Assembly: GCA_020347565.1 (NCBI GenBank)
Contig: CP070732.1
Span: 1,096,433 to 1,151,722 of the forward strand
From: Methanobacteriota archaeon
Lineage (GTDB): Archaea; Thermoplasmatota; Thermoplasmata; UBA10834
DNA: 55,290 bases
Reading direction: 5' to 3'
Shown: piece after piece, positions 1 to 9,204 of the stretch
Layout of the letters: each line of letters begins with the position of its first letter
Numbering within the stretch: position 1 is the first letter of the stretch
Made by a program: the position numbers and the translations under genes
Notes under the pieces: model-generated
Seen by the model: the letters and a program-made list of their open reading frames with translations, nothing else
What the model was told of the DNA's origin: nothing
The model's database searches: none

Positions 1-590
1 ACGAGCCTCCTCCTGCTCTTCTCGGGCATCGTTACGCCGGCCGGATTCTGGAAGTTCGGAAGGGCGTACACGGTCTTGGGACGTCTCGACTCGCGCCCCA
101 GCTGCTTCAGCTTCTCCTCGAGCAGGTCCATCCTCATGTTGTGGTCGTCTATGGGAACCGATTCGAAAACGGGGCTGTAGATGGCGAAGCCCGTGAGCGC
201 CGTGAGGTAGGTGGGTGCGGAGACGACGACGACATCTCCAGGGTCTATGAACACCTTGCCCATCAGGTCGATGACCTGCTGCGACCCGCTCACGGTGATG
301 ACGTTCTCCGTGGACACGTCCATGCCCTTGCCCCTCATCCGCTCAGCCAGGGACTCCCTGAGAGGCATGTACCCCTCGGTTATGCCGTACTGCAGCGCCT
401 TGCCCCCGCCTTTCAGGACGTCGTTGACGATGTCGCGGATGATATCGACAGGGAAGGTTTCTGGGTTAGGTAGCCCGCCCGCGAACGATATCATGTCGGG
501 CTTCTGCAGCAGCTTGAGCAGCTCCCTCACATCGGAGGCGCGCATCTCCTTCGCCCTCTTGGAGAAGTGTAGATCGAAGCGGTCGTCCAA
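1..590 (-). CDS. PLP-dependent aminotransferase, class I/II (partial, C-terminus outside window)
   Basis: This is the N-terminal ~196 codons of a fold-type I aminotransferase; the gene runs off the left edge. Reading the minus strand shows the motifs FAGGLPNPETFPVD, LQYGITEGYMPLRE, TVSGSQQVIDL and YALPNFQNPAGVTMP, typical of the LysN/2-aminoadipate and archaeal aromatic aminotransferase group. The PLP lysine lies beyond the window. An in-frame TAG sits 10 codons upstream and there is no ATG before the conserved region. The likely start is a TTG at 588-590 (product begins MDDRFDLHFSKRA) preceded by a GAGGGG ribosome-binding site. Such enzymes transaminate aromatic, branched or 2-aminoadipate substrates; the exact substrate cannot be told. 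Confidence 0.85.
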   Translation of the reverse strand, partial: MDDRFDLHFSKRAKEMRASDVRELLKLLQKPDMISFAGGLPNPETFPVDIIRDIVNDVLKGGGKALQYGITEGYMPLRESLAERMRGKGMDVSTENVITVSGSQQVIDLMGKVFIDPGDVVVVSAPTYLTALTGFAIYSPVFESVPIDDHNMRMDLLEEKLKQLGRESRRPKTVYALPNFQNPAGVTMPEKSRRRL

Positions 591-752
591 GTCGCATCCC
601 CTCGAGGCAAGCTACGCCGTTATCGCTCCTTAATCCTTTTGACTCACCCTGGATTTCAGTTGCTGTCCGAGCGTGGAGTCGACGACACAGTCAGTCTCTC
701 TGCTGAAACCAAAAGCATTAAGAATAGCTATTGCTTAAGCGCAGACGGTCAC

Positions 753-1655
753 ATGAAACTCACACGCCAGGGCAAGGTGAAGGACGTCTACGAGGTGGAC
801 TTCCACACACTCGAATTCGTGTTCTCGGACAAGATTTCGGTCTTCGACAGGATCATACCTTCACTCATACCCAACAAGGGCGAGTCGCTCTGCAGATCGA
901 GCGCTTTCTGGTTCCAAGTCGGCAGGTCGTTCGGCATCAAGACTCACTTCAAGGAGCTCATACCGCCGAACCGGATGAGAGTGCAGAAGGTTGATGTTCT
1001 GGACTACGCCGACACGACGAGGAAGTCGACGAACTACCTGATACCGCTCGAGGTAATCTGCAGGCACTACGTGGCCGGGTCGCTTTGGGACAGGCTCAAC
1101 AACGGCGAGATGAAGCCGTCGAAGCTCGGGTTCAAGTCCGGCAAGAAGGTCAAGTACGGCGACAAGCTTCCGGAGCCGTTCATCGAGTTCACTACCAAGC
1201 TGGAGAAGGTCGACCGCCCACTGACGAAGCGCGAGGCCCTGAAGATCGCCGGGCTGTCGCAGAGCGAGTACAGGGGGATAGTCGAGGCCACCCTCAGCAT
1301 GGACGAGAAGATCGCCGAAGAGGTCGAGAAGCGAGACCTTATCCACGTGGATGGCAAGAAGGAATACGCCTTCGACGAGGCGCGGGAACTCATGATCGTC
1401 GACACGTTCGGCACATCCGACGAGGACCGCTGGTGGGACTGGGACAGCTACTCCGAAGGCGAGTTTGTCGAACTCAGCAAGGAGAGCGTTCGACAGCACT
1501 ACCGCCAGATCGGGTACCACGACAGGCTCATTGAGGCGAGGCGCAGGGGCAAGCCGGAGCCGAAGATGCCCGCGCTGCCGGCCGGGAAGATAGAGGAGAT
1601 ATCGGGCCTGTACATCGACATGTTCGAGAGGATCACAGGCGAGAGCTACCGATGA
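753..1655 (+). CDS. purC: Phosphoribosylaminoimidazole-succinocarboxamide synthase (SAICAR synthase)
   Basis: 300 residues. It catalyses the ATP-dependent condensation of CAIR with aspartate in de novo purine synthesis. The N-terminus KLTRQGKVKDVYEVD with the ATP-binding KVKDVY motif, followed by FSDKISVFDRIIPSLIPNKG and the RHYVAGSLWDR segment, is diagnostic. The ORF stays open upstream to 639, but family alignment and a TATA-like TTAAGAATAG about 30 nt upstream favour ATG 753 with little or no leader. No other pur gene is adjacent. The start is divergent from the aminotransferase at the window edge. Confidence 0.93.
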   Translation: MKLTRQGKVKDVYEVDFHTLEFVFSDKISVFDRIIPSLIPNKGESLCRSSAFWFQVGRSFGIKTHFKELIPPNRMRVQKVDVLDYADTTRKSTNYLIPLEVICRHYVAGSLWDRLNNGEMKPSKLGFKSGKKVKYGDKLPEPFIEFTTKLEKVDRPLTKREALKIAGLSQSEYRGIVEATLSMDEKIAEEVEKRDLIHVDGKKEYAFDEARELMIVDTFGTSDEDRWWDWDSYSEGEFVELSKESVRQHYRQIGYHDRLIEARRRGKPEPKMPALPAGKIEEISGLYIDMFERITGESYR

Positions 1656-1701
1656 GTTCTTGAGCCCCCGGACCGCTTATGACCATGGGACGTGAGACCA
1701 A

Positions 1702-2187
1702 ATGGAGATACACGGCGTCGAGGAGCTCATGCTCATGCTCAAGAGGCGGTACGACGCGAGCGAGCACAGGCACGAATGGCGCGCGCTGAGCGGCCGTGAC
1801 CACGTGACCGGCGAGTACGATACCTTCGTGTTCTCCGAAGACAAGATATACCAGATCAAGGCGGTTGAGATATCCCCTCAGAACATGGTGGGCGTGGGCT
1901 CCGAGGTCGGCTCGTCCTCCCCGGACTTGGCCGGCGTCTCAGGACGGGGCTCGCCCGTGCCGCTCGGGGTTGTGTCACGGAAGCAGGACGCATCAGCGGT
2001 CGTGATGTTCGGCCTGCAGCAGTACTCGTCCGATGCGGCGTTGATGCTGAAGGACGAGTTCTTCTCATCGAAACAGGACAGGCTCGAAGCCGACCTCAAG
2101 CGACGTCTCGACAAGCTTCTGGAACGCCCGCAGCTGAGGTCATCCTACCGCCGAATGCGAGAGGATCAGGAGTCCTACTTCGCATGA
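1702..2187 (+). CDS. Uncharacterised 161-residue protein
   Basis: I do not recognise a family. The N-terminal part (residues 1-60, with RRYDASEHRHEWRALSG and a TFVFSEDKIYQIKAVEI strand-like segment) looks folded. Residues 60-95 are Gly/Ser/Pro-rich and probably disordered. The C-terminal third is charged and helical (LKDEFFSSKQDRLEADLKRR and following). It has no signal peptide or membrane segment and no cysteine motif. It follows purC by 46 nt on the same strand, so co-transcription is possible. The ATG is 20-30 nt after a CTTATGACC stretch that may be a weak promoter. Codon use is like that of its neighbours, which supports real coding. Confidence 0.7.
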   Translation: MEIHGVEELMLMLKRRYDASEHRHEWRALSGRDHVTGEYDTFVFSEDKIYQIKAVEISPQNMVGVGSEVGSSSPDLAGVSGRGSPVPLGVVSRKQDASAVVMFGLQQYSSDAALMLKDEFFSSKQDRLEADLKRRLDKLLERPQLRSSYRRMREDQESYFA

Positions 2188-2242
2188 GTCGATGATGCGG
2201 GCGTCCGGGGATGGGACGCCTTCGGAGACCCTTGTGCGACGC

Positions 2243-3508
2243 TCATGTGAGGGTGCCGTCGAGGTAGTGCTGGTAACCCGAAAGGTCCAGGAGCCCATGG
2301 CCGGAGAAGTTGAACGCGATGACCTTCTCCTCGTTGTCCTCCTTAGCCTTCAAGGCGAGGTCTATGGTCGCCTTAACGGCGTGGGCCGTCTCGGGCGCGG
2401 GGATGATCCCCTCTGCCCTCGTGAACATCGCCGCGGCGTCGAAGACCTCCTTCTGCAGATATGCCACAGGCTTGATTGTGCCTGACTTGACGAGCGCACT
2501 GACTGTCGGAGCGGCACCGTGGTATCTGAGCCCTCCAGCGTGGATCGGCGATGGCACGAACGCATGGCCGAGCGTGTACATCATGAGCAGCGGCGTCATC
2601 TCTGCGGTGTCCCCGAAGTCGTACTCGTACTTGCCCCCCGTCAGCGTCGGGACCACCGTCGGCTCCACGGCGACGAACTCCGTATCGATCTTACCCTTCA
2701 GCTTCTGCCCGATGAACGGGAACGAGAACCCGGCGAAGTTGGAGCCCCCGCCCACGCACCCTATCAGCGTGTCGGGCTTCTCCCCGAGCTTCTGGAACTG
2801 GAGCATCGTCTCCTGACCTATGATTGTCTGGTGCAGCATGACATGGTTCAGGACGCTCCCGAGGCTGTACTTGGCGGAGTCGTCCTTCACGCAGGTCTCC
2901 AGCGCCTCGCTGATGGCGATTCCGAGCGACCCTGGATGGTCCTTGTTCTCCGCCAGAAGCTTCTTCCCGAACTCGGTAAGGGAGCTGGGCGACGGGCTCA
3001 CATCGCTCCCGAAGAGCCTCATCATCTCCCTCCTGTAGGGTTTCTGGTCGTAGCTCGCTCTCACCATGAAGACCTGGCATTTGAGCCCGAAATGGTTGCA
3101 GGCGAGGCTCAGCGCGGAACCCCACTGCCCCGCTCCCGTCTCGGTCGTCAGCTTCTGCACGCCCTCCTTGACGTTGTAATAGGCCTGCGCAAGGGCGGTG
3201 TTGGCCTTGTGGCTGCCCGCGGGGGACAGGTCCTCGCGCTTGAAGTAGATCTTAGCAGGCGTCTTCAGCTTCTCCTCGAGCCTAACAGCACGCTGCAGCG
3301 GGCTGGGCCTCGTGACCATGATGTATGAGTCTAGTATCTCGTCTGGTATGTCGATGTAGCTGTCCTGCGACATCTCCTGGGCGATCAGCGCCTTCGGGAA
3401 TATCGCCTCTAAGTCACTCGGCGATATGGGCTCCTTAGTCGCCGGGTTGAGCGGTGGCGGCAGAGGCGTCGGCAGATCGGGCAGTATGTTGTACCATTTC
3501 TTCGGCAT
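2243..3508 (-). CDS. trpB2: Tryptophan synthase beta chain-like protein, TrpB2 type
   Basis: PLP enzyme of the TrpB2 subfamily, which condenses indole (or an indole precursor) with serine to give tryptophan and does not need the canonical TrpA partner. The N-terminal [20 protein letters not shown] signature is specific to TrpB2. The PLP lysine is in [14 protein letters not shown], followed by [12 protein letters not shown] and the phosphate-binding [11 protein letters not shown]. It is 421 residues from the ATG at 3508. The conserved region appears to begin upstream, where a strong GGAGGT lies six bases before an in-frame CTG at 3542-3544 that would add 12 residues ([12 protein letters not shown]). 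No trpA or other trp gene is nearby. Confidence 0.93.
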   Translation of the reverse strand: MPKKWYNILPDLPTPLPPPLNPATKEPISPSDLEAIFPKALIAQEMSQDSYIDIPDEILDSYIMVTRPSPLQRAVRLEEKLKTPAKIYFKREDLSPAGSHKANTALAQAYYNVKEGVQKLTTETGAGQWGSALSLACNHFGLKCQVFMVRASYDQKPYRREMMRLFGSDVSPSPSSLTEFGKKLLAENKDHPGSLGIAISEALETCVKDDSAKYSLGSVLNHVMLHQTIIGQETMLQFQKLGEKPDTLIGCVGGGSNFAGFSFPFIGQKLKGKIDTEFVAVEPTVVPTLTGGKYEYDFGDTAEMTPLLMMYTLGHAFVPSPIHAGGLRYHGAAPTVSALVKSGTIKPVAYLQKEVFDAAAMFTRAEGIIPAPETAHAVKATIDLALKAKEDNEEKVIAFNFSGHGLLDLSGYQHYLDGTLT

Positions 3509-3651
3509 CTCCTCGGGCGAGAGCGTGGTGCGTACTGGTCTCAGATTATTACCTCCTTGCGAGTGAGAAGACTGAGAACACAGGTTCGCTATTTATCTCT
3601 TTGCTACATTGCTGTACATAACTGTGCCAACGGGCTGGCGCGAAAGGCCAT

Positions 3652-4620
3652 CTATCTCAGATATATAAGCCGGGACAGCCGACGATCCCAGATCCAGTCA
3701 TCCTCGGTGACCGCCTCGTCCCTCCGGGCGACCATGTACTTCAGCTTGGCATCCAGGTCGTCCGCCTGGTGTACCAGCAGCGCTTCAGGAATCATGGGCT
3801 CGACCGGCGAGCCCCAGTCTCTCTTCCCGTGATGCGACGCCAGGATGTGCCTCAGCTTGAGCGCAATGTCGGGAGGGAAGCCGTCTATCGACCCGATCCG
3901 CTTCGCCAGGAGCTCGTCGCCGATCATTATATGCCCCAGCAGGTTGCCCTCTGGTGTGTGGTTGATGTTCGTCGTGACTAGGAAGCTCCTCGTCTTTCCT
4001 ATGTCGTGCAGCATTGCACCTGCGAGCACGAGGTCTCTGTCTAACCCGGGCTGGATCTGCAGCATCCTGGCGCACACATCGACGACGTTAAGCGTGTGCT
4101 GAAGCAGCCCGCCTATCGCCGCGGAGTGCAGCTGTATGGACGCCGGGGCGGAGCAGAAGGACTCCATGAACCCCTCGTCCTCGAATACGTCGGTCAGGAG
4201 GCGTCCCAGATGGGGCTCCTCGATGTCTGATATGAAACCCACCAGCCTGTCTCGCATCTCAGGTATGTTGTCCACGGAGGCGACTAGGTCCGAGATGTCG
4301 TACTCCTCAGGCTTCGCCGGTCTCACCAAGCCTCCGTCCTTCTCGCTGACGGACAGTTCCAGCTGGTTCCTGTACTCGCCGACTTCGCCGACTATCTTCA
4401 CGACCCCTCCGCGTTCCAAAGATCCCTGGAGAAGCTCCACATGTGCCCTGTCCTGTCCGCCCCAATACTTGGCAGTCATCTGTCCTGACCTGTCGGCAAC
4501 CCTGAACTCGAACATGAACCCGTACTTGTATTCCGTCACGGGCTTCTTGTAAGCCAGGGAGAATTGCGAGTCGACCTTGTCGCCAGCTGCGAGTTGGCTT
4601 ATGACCTGCCTGTCCGCCAT
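3652..4620 (-). CDS. OB-fold/HD-domain 3'-5' exoribonuclease, YhaM-like
   Basis: 322 residues from ATG 4620 (MADRQVISQL). Residues ~12-95 form an OB-fold (LAAGDKVDSQFSLAYKKP, then KIVGEVGEYRNQLELSV), followed by an HD domain with QHTLNVVDVC near 175 and GAMLHDIGKTRSF with the His-Asp pair at 205-206, and RHILASHHGKRDWGS. This two-domain order matches the YhaM family of 3'-5' exoribonucleases; DNA cleavage is also known for the family. The frame extends 16 codons upstream, but the OB-fold begins after MADRQ and a GGAA lies just upstream. It is transcribed alone. Confidence 0.82.
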   Translation of the reverse strand: MADRQVISQLAAGDKVDSQFSLAYKKPVTEYKYGFMFEFRVADRSGQMTAKYWGGQDRAHVELLQGSLERGGVVKIVGEVGEYRNQLELSVSEKDGGLVRPAKPEEYDISDLVASVDNIPEMRDRLVGFISDIEEPHLGRLLTDVFEDEGFMESFCSAPASIQLHSAAIGGLLQHTLNVVDVCARMLQIQPGLDRDLVLAGAMLHDIGKTRSFLVTTNINHTPEGNLLGHIMIGDELLAKRIGSIDGFPPDIALKLRHILASHHGKRDWGSPVEPMIPEALLVHQADDLDAKLKYMVARRDEAVTEDDWIWDRRLSRLIYLR

Positions 4621-4851
4621 TCCTTTCACGCCTTGAGCCCGCTTGCGGTGCAGGCTCGCCAAGGACATGCGTTATCTCCATCATATGGGTTTGGCCTGGG
4701 CCCGCGTCGGTCGTACGGTATGCTCAGTCGCCCTCCCCGCAAGTCCGACGCACCACGCGTCGCGGGCCCGCGGCAAACCGATGCGGTCTATGCCCCGGGC
4801 GGTGAGGTCGGTTCGCCCTACACGTAGCGTATGGCGGAGGAAGAGCGGCTC

Positions 4852-5433
4852 TCACGCGCCCTTCTCCCTCAGCAGCTCGGCCACTCTGCGGGCGAGGGCA
4901 CGGGACGATGACAGCGCCTCCTCGTCGCTGGCTATGTCTCCGAGGTCGTTCGCCACGCCCATCGCACCGAAGACGCCCTCCTCCCCTGATGCGACTGTCA
5001 TCTCGTGCATCAGGAAGAACGTGATTATCTGGTTGACTGTGAGTTCCTGGCCTCCGTGTCTGCCGCCTCCGCAGCTGATGGCCGCACCAATCTTGCCCCT
5101 CAGCTCGGACTTCTGGTAGGGAATCGCCGACCTGTCGATGAGCGCCTTGAGCTGGGCGGTGACGCCTCCGAAGTAGACGGGCGAGCCGACGATCAAGGCG
5201 TCGGCCTCGACGAGCTTCCTCAGCAACGGCACCGCATCGTCATCAAGCGGACATTCCCAGGCGTTCTCCGAGCAGACGTCGCATGCCTCGCACGGCTTGA
5301 CATTGTAGTCCGATAGCGATATGCGCTCGACCTCGACACCCAGGCCCTCCAGCTCCTCCTCCGCCACCCGGAGCAAAGCATCGACGTTGCCCTTCCTTCT
5401 CGGGCTTCCGTTGACAGTCACCACCTTGGTCAT
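4852..5433 (-). CDS. NAD(P)H-dependent FMN reductase / iron-sulfur flavoprotein
   Basis: 193 residues with a flavodoxin-like fold. VNGSPRRKGNVDALL binds the FMN phosphate, VGSPVYFGGVTAQLKALIDR is the second FMN loop, and SCGGGRHGGQE follows. A compact cysteine cluster, CEACDVCSENAWEC (residues ~47-60), matches the [4Fe-4S] motif of archaeal iron-sulfur flavoproteins such as Isf, so it probably passes electrons between ferredoxin or NAD(P)H and FMN. It stands alone. A TATA-like ATTTATTTAG near 5502-5513 gives a leader of about 50 nt. Confidence 0.85.
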   Translation of the reverse strand: MTKVVTVNGSPRRKGNVDALLRVAEEELEGLGVEVERISLSDYNVKPCEACDVCSENAWECPLDDDAVPLLRKLVEADALIVGSPVYFGGVTAQLKALIDRSAIPYQKSELRGKIGAAISCGGGRHGGQELTVNQIITFFLMHEMTVASGEEGVFGAMGVANDLGDIASDEEALSSSRALARRVAELLREKGA

Positions 5434-5574
5434 GAGACCTCCCCGCGGACAGCCGACCCGACGGTTTGTCCCGGCCGCCTCGCCTCACAACCGGAATGCG
5501 TATGGCTAAATAAATCTGCCCCGACCCCTGCACCCCTGGGGTCGGCGGCAAGACATTTCCCTCTTCTCGTTCTA

Positions 5575-8500
5575 TCACCAGCAGCGGGAGTAGCCACACA
5601 CCCTGCACACGACGCATCCTTCGACATACTCGACCATGCTCCCGCATTCCGGACACTCGGGGCATACATCCCCTTTGTCCACGTGGTTCTGCTTCTCGAC
5701 CGCGGCAGGGCCAGCGTCGGCGTGAGAGGGCGCTGGCGCGCTCCCTTGGACGGACCGTTCCTTCACATACCGTTCCAACGCCTTGGCGACGGCGTCGCTG
5801 CATGAGAGCACCATGCCGCCCGGCTGCCAGAGCGGCGACGGACACCTGATGCCGCGCAGCTGCTTGACGATGGACTCCGGCTTGATGCCGGACCTGAGCG
5901 CCAGCGACAGCAGCCTGCCCACCGCCTCGGACTGAGATGCGGTGCACCCCCCGGACTTGCCCATCTGCGTGAAGACCTCGCAGAGTCCGTTCTCGTCCTC
6001 GTTGATGGTGACGTAGAGATGCCCGCATCCTGTCTCTATGCGCTGGGTCGTGCCCTTCGTCAGATATGGCCTCGGCCTCGGGGCACGGGCATCGCCCTCC
6101 GAGCGTCCCTCCTCTTCGGCCTTGTCGGTCTTGACCACATCGTTCCCAACGCTCAGTACCTGGTCCTCTCGACTGCCGTACCTGTAGACGGTCACGCCTT
6201 TGCATCCCAGCTCGTAGGCGAGCATGTACACCCTCTCGACGTCATCGGTCGTCGCGTCCTTCGGGAAGTTCACCGTCTTCGACACGGCGTTGTCCGTATG
6301 GTCCTGGAACGCGGCCTGCATGCGTATGTGCGCCTCAGGCGCTATGTCCAGGGCGGTGACGAACAGATCCTTCACGTCCTCAGGGACTCCGTTGATGTCG
6401 CTCACGGAACCCTGGGCCGCGATCTCCTTCATCATGTCCTCCGTGTAGAACCCCCTCTCCTTCGCCGTGCGTTCGAATATCGGATTCACCTCGGGCAGGA
6501 TGTCCCTGTCCATGACGTTCCGCACATATGCGACGGCGAAGATCGGCTCGATACCGCTCGACGCTCCGCTTATGATGCTGATAGTGCCCGTAGGCGCTAT
6601 GGTCGTCACGGTGGCGTTGCGCAGCCTCTTGTACTTGCTGGCCAGAGCGCTCTCCTTGAAGTTCGGGAAGTCGCCCCGCTCCTCCGCGAGTCCCTCTGAG
6701 GCCCTGTGCCCCTCTCTGTCGATGAACGCCATGAGCTCGCCGCCTATCTTGAACGCCTCATCCGAGTCGTACCGAACGCCAAGCTGCAGGAGCATGTCGG
6801 CGAAGCCCATCACTCCGAGGCCGATCTTCCTGTTGGCCTTCGTCATGTGGTCGATCTGCTCGAGCGGGTACCTGTTCACATCTATGACATCGTCCAGGAA
6901 ACGGACGGCCCACCGGACAGTCTCCCTGAGCCTGTCATAGTCGATGGCCGGGCGGCCAGCCTCGAGCTTCAACATCTTGGCAAGATTGATGGAGCCGAGG
7001 TTGCACGACTCGTAAGGCAGCAGCGGCTGCTCCCCGCACGGGTTGGTGCTCTCGATATCTCCGATGGACGGCGTCGGGTTGTCCCGGTTGATCCTGTCTA
7101 TGAACACGATTCCCGGCTCTCCGTTGCGCCACGCCATGTTGACTATCAGGTCGAAGACCTTCCTGGCCCTCATCTCTGACACGGCTTCTCCGGACCTCGG
7201 GTTCACGAGCTCGTACTCCCCGTCTTTCTCCAGGGCCGCCATGAACCTGTCGGTCAGCGAGACGGATATGTTGAAGTTCGTGAGCTTTGAGCTGTCCCTC
7301 TTGCTGGTTATGAAGTCGAGTATGTCGGGGTGGTCCACCCTGAGGATTCCCATGTTGGCGCCTCTCCTTGTGCCGCCCTGTTTGATTGTCTCGGTCGCTG
7401 TGTTGAACACTTCCATGAAGGAGATCGGGCCGCTCGATACGCCCGCTGTGCTCCTCACGCAATCCTTCGCAGGCCGCAGGCGCGAGAAGCTGAACCCTGT
7501 CCCCCCGCCGCTGTTGTGAGACACGAATCCGTTGGCCAGGTATGCGTGGCTTTCCTGGACCGTGAGGTCGAACACAGCTCTCGTTCCCGACCGCACAACG
7601 CTCTTCACGGTGACCGTGTAGAGCCCTTCGTCGTCCGCTTCCTCGTGAACCGCACCGGCGGACTCCATGGCGGACATCGCCTTCTCGTCGCTGATTCCGC
7701 GCAGTCTGCGCTCGAGCAACACGGAATCGAAGCCTATCTTCTCCTTGAACGTCTGGAATCCGGAGACCGTGCTGATCGTCAGGCGCGCGCCGTCCCTCTG
7801 TGTCGGTACTCCGATGTAGAAGAGCACGACCTGTACCTCCCTGGCGACATCCTCAGAGGCCAGGGCCATCGACACAAGGCCATCCGGCGTGATCCACCCA
7901 TGCTCCGTGAAGGCGTTTCTGAGGAACCGGCATACGGCCGACTCGTCCGCTCTTATCACCATTTCACCCATCGAATCGGAAAAATCCGACATGTGACGGT
8001 CGACGTCGTCGAGCACGCCTCCCAACCAGCCTCCTAGCTTCATCGTGAGAGTGTCTCCCTCTCTCAGTTCGCCCATGCGTCTCCAGGCCATACGGCCGAC
8101 GGACTGCATCGTCATAAGGTGGTGCTGAGGCGTCCCGGTTATGGAGTATCCCTCGCTGGTCTCGATGGTAATGACTTCCTGTTCGCCGTTCTCATGGTTC
8201 TCCACGACGAGATCCATGCCTTCGTGAGTCTCGACCCAGACGCCGCTCTGGACGGAACCCAGGCTCATGCATCCGGCGTCCGTCATAACCAGGGTCTCAG
8301 GCACGAGGCATTTGTGGATGAGCGCGGTGTATTTTATGGCGTCGAAGATGTCCTCCATCGAGTCGCCCACCGGCAAGACGAAGCATGCGGAGAGTTGTCC
8401 CAGCTCCCTGCCAGCATTCATCAGTGTCGGGCTGTTAGGCATGAACTCCTGTCTGGCCATCATGCTGTAGAATCTCCCGGCGATCCCGTCAACCTCTGTC

Positions 8501-8736
8501 TGGGACTTCCCGTAACCCTTCTCTGCCGATGCGATGGCACGTGCTACTCGTTCGAAGAGCTGCCGGGGTGTCTCTATCGGCTTCCCGTCATCTCCCTTTC
8601 TGAGGTAGCGCCGTTCAAGAACAGTCTTCGCGTTCGCGCTGGTCTGCGGCTCAACATCCCAGCCGTCACGGTCCTTCAGCTGAGCCACTCTGGGGTGGAC
8701 AGCGTTCCCTGATGATTGGTGTGGTGCGGTTGACAT
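5575..8736 (-). CDS. nrdJ: Adenosylcobalamin-dependent (class II) ribonucleotide reductase with intein
   Basis: 1053-residue precursor; removal of a 266-residue intein leaves a 787-residue enzyme that reduces ribonucleotides using B12. It shows NSPTLMNAG, the redox Cys118 in LSACFVLPVGDS, SGGGTGFSFSRLRP, the active-site NPCGE at 565-569 with a further cysteine in PYESCNLGSINL, and TIAPTGTISIISG. The C-terminus ends in a zinc-binding tail (CPECPECGSMVEYVEGC, VCRVCGYSRCW) that also supplies reducing thiols. The start has a GAGGGGGATAG ribosome-binding site. It is the only RNR gene in the window, so its expression would depend on cobalamin supply; no B12 riboswitch was found upstream. Confidence 0.95.
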   Translation of the reverse strand: MSTAPHQSSGNAVHPRVAQLKDRDGWDVEPQTSANAKTVLERRYLRKGDDGKPIETPRQLFERVARAIASAEKGYGKSQTEVDGIAGRFYSMMARQEFMPNSPTLMNAGRELGQLSACFVLPVGDSMEDIFDAIKYTALIHKCLVPETLVMTDAGCMSLGSVQSGVWVETHEGMDLVVENHENGEQEVITIETSEGYSITGTPQHHLMTMQSVGRMAWRRMGELREGDTLTMKLGGWLGGVLDDVDRHMSDFSDSMGEMVIRADESAVCRFLRNAFTEHGWITPDGLVSMALASEDVAREVQVVLFYIGVPTQRDGARLTISTVSGFQTFKEKIGFDSVLLERRLRGISDEKAMSAMESAGAVHEEADDEGLYTVTVKSVVRSGTRAVFDLTVQESHAYLANGFVSHNSGGGTGFSFSRLRPAKDCVRSTAGVSSGPISFMEVFNTATETIKQGGTRRGANMGILRVDHPDILDFITSKRDSSKLTNFNISVSLTDRFMAALEKDGEYELVNPRSGEAVSEMRARKVFDLIVNMAWRNGEPGIVFIDRINRDNPTPSIGDIESTNPCGEQPLLPYESCNLGSINLAKMLKLEAGRPAIDYDRLRETVRWAVRFLDDVIDVNRYPLEQIDHMTKANRKIGLGVMGFADMLLQLGVRYDSDEAFKIGGELMAFIDREGHRASEGLAEERGDFPNFKESALASKYKRLRNATVTTIAPTGTISIISGASSGIEPIFAVAYVRNVMDRDILPEVNPIFERTAKERGFYTEDMMKEIAAQGSVSDINGVPEDVKDLFVTALDIAPEAHIRMQAAFQDHTDNAVSKTVNFPKDATTDDVERVYMLAYELGCKGVTVYRYGSREDQVLSVGNDVVKTDKAEEEGRSEGDARAPRPRPYLTKGTTQRIETGCGHLYVTINEDENGLCEVFTQMGKSGGCTASQSEAVGRLLSLALRSGIKPESIVKQLRGIRCPSPLWQPGGMVLSCSDAVAKALERYVKERSVQGSAPAPSHADAGPAAVEKQNHVDKGDVCPECPECGSMVEYVEGCVVCRVCGYSRCW
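7513..8310 (-). mobile_element. Intein inside NrdJ with a decayed LAGLIDADG endonuclease region
   Basis: Residues 143-408 of NrdJ interrupt the conserved junction ALIHK/SGGGTGFSF. The insert begins with Cys (CLVPETLVMTDAG, block A), carries the block B TxxH in SITGTPQHHLMT, and ends with block F (ESHAYLANGF) and block G VSHN, followed by Ser409. All residues needed for protein splicing are therefore present. At 266 residues it is shorter than inteins with a full homing endonuclease. The middle segment SAVCRFLRNAFTEHGWI resembles a LAGLIDADG helix whose catalytic Asp context (usually LFxADG) is lost. It should splice but not home. Confidence 0.93.
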
Positions 8737-9204
8737 CTATCCCCCTCTGACTCGGACCCGATGGTGTTGGTCCGGCTTTCTGCTCTCGCATCTGCCGATG
8801 GCCTGTCCAGGCCGTTTTCCGCTTCTTGAAGGATTGCCCCCTCTGGCGGTGGTGAATGCGAAAAGCTTTGTTACTGAAGGTAAGTTGCGTCAACGCAGTA
8901 TTCGTCTAAAAGAGCTTTTCAAACACAACCTGGTAACGCTGAATAGGGCCTCTCCAGTAGAAGTCGCGGATATTGTTATCAGATTTGTTATCAGATTCAT
9001 TATGTATACTGTGTGCCAGATCTCTCTGGGTGACGACGAGGTCACACGCGAGAACCCTTGAAACTCGCATGAGAAGATAAAGTCGAGATCGCGACGGGCT
9101 TGTCGAGTGCGAGCCGTGGTGCCGTCCCGTGCATGCTTTCGGATGGTATCGACAGGTTTTGAATACCAGGCGTCCATAACGATGGTGCAAGGGGATAGAG
9201 CAAG
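8737..9204. other. Intergenic region between divergent nrdJ and moaD
   Basis: 468 bases without a convincing gene. It holds a perfect 12-base tandem direct repeat TGTTATCAGATT (8974-8985 and 8986-8997), an AT-rich stretch with ATTATGTATACTG just after it, and an inverted repeat TGCGT-CA-ACGCA at 8886-8897. These could be promoter or operator elements for nrdJ (minus) or moaD (plus). Overlapping short ORFs on the minus strand here have no recognisable domain. Confidence 0.5.
8974..8997. repeat. Tandem direct repeat, 2 x 12 bp
   Basis: Two perfect head-to-tail copies of TGTTATCAGATT, followed at once by CATTATGTATAC. The repeat is much richer in AT than the surrounding sequence. Its place between divergent genes suggests a regulator-binding site, which is an inference. 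Confidence 0.6.

Noticed and set aside
639..752. 38-codon upstream extension of purC
   Set aside because: The family N-terminus (KLTRQGKVKDVYEV) begins at ATG 753 and the extension covers the likely promoter.
8737..8900. Possible cobalamin riboswitch before B12-dependent nrdJ
   Set aside because: I searched by eye for the B12 box and its flanking stems and did not find them.
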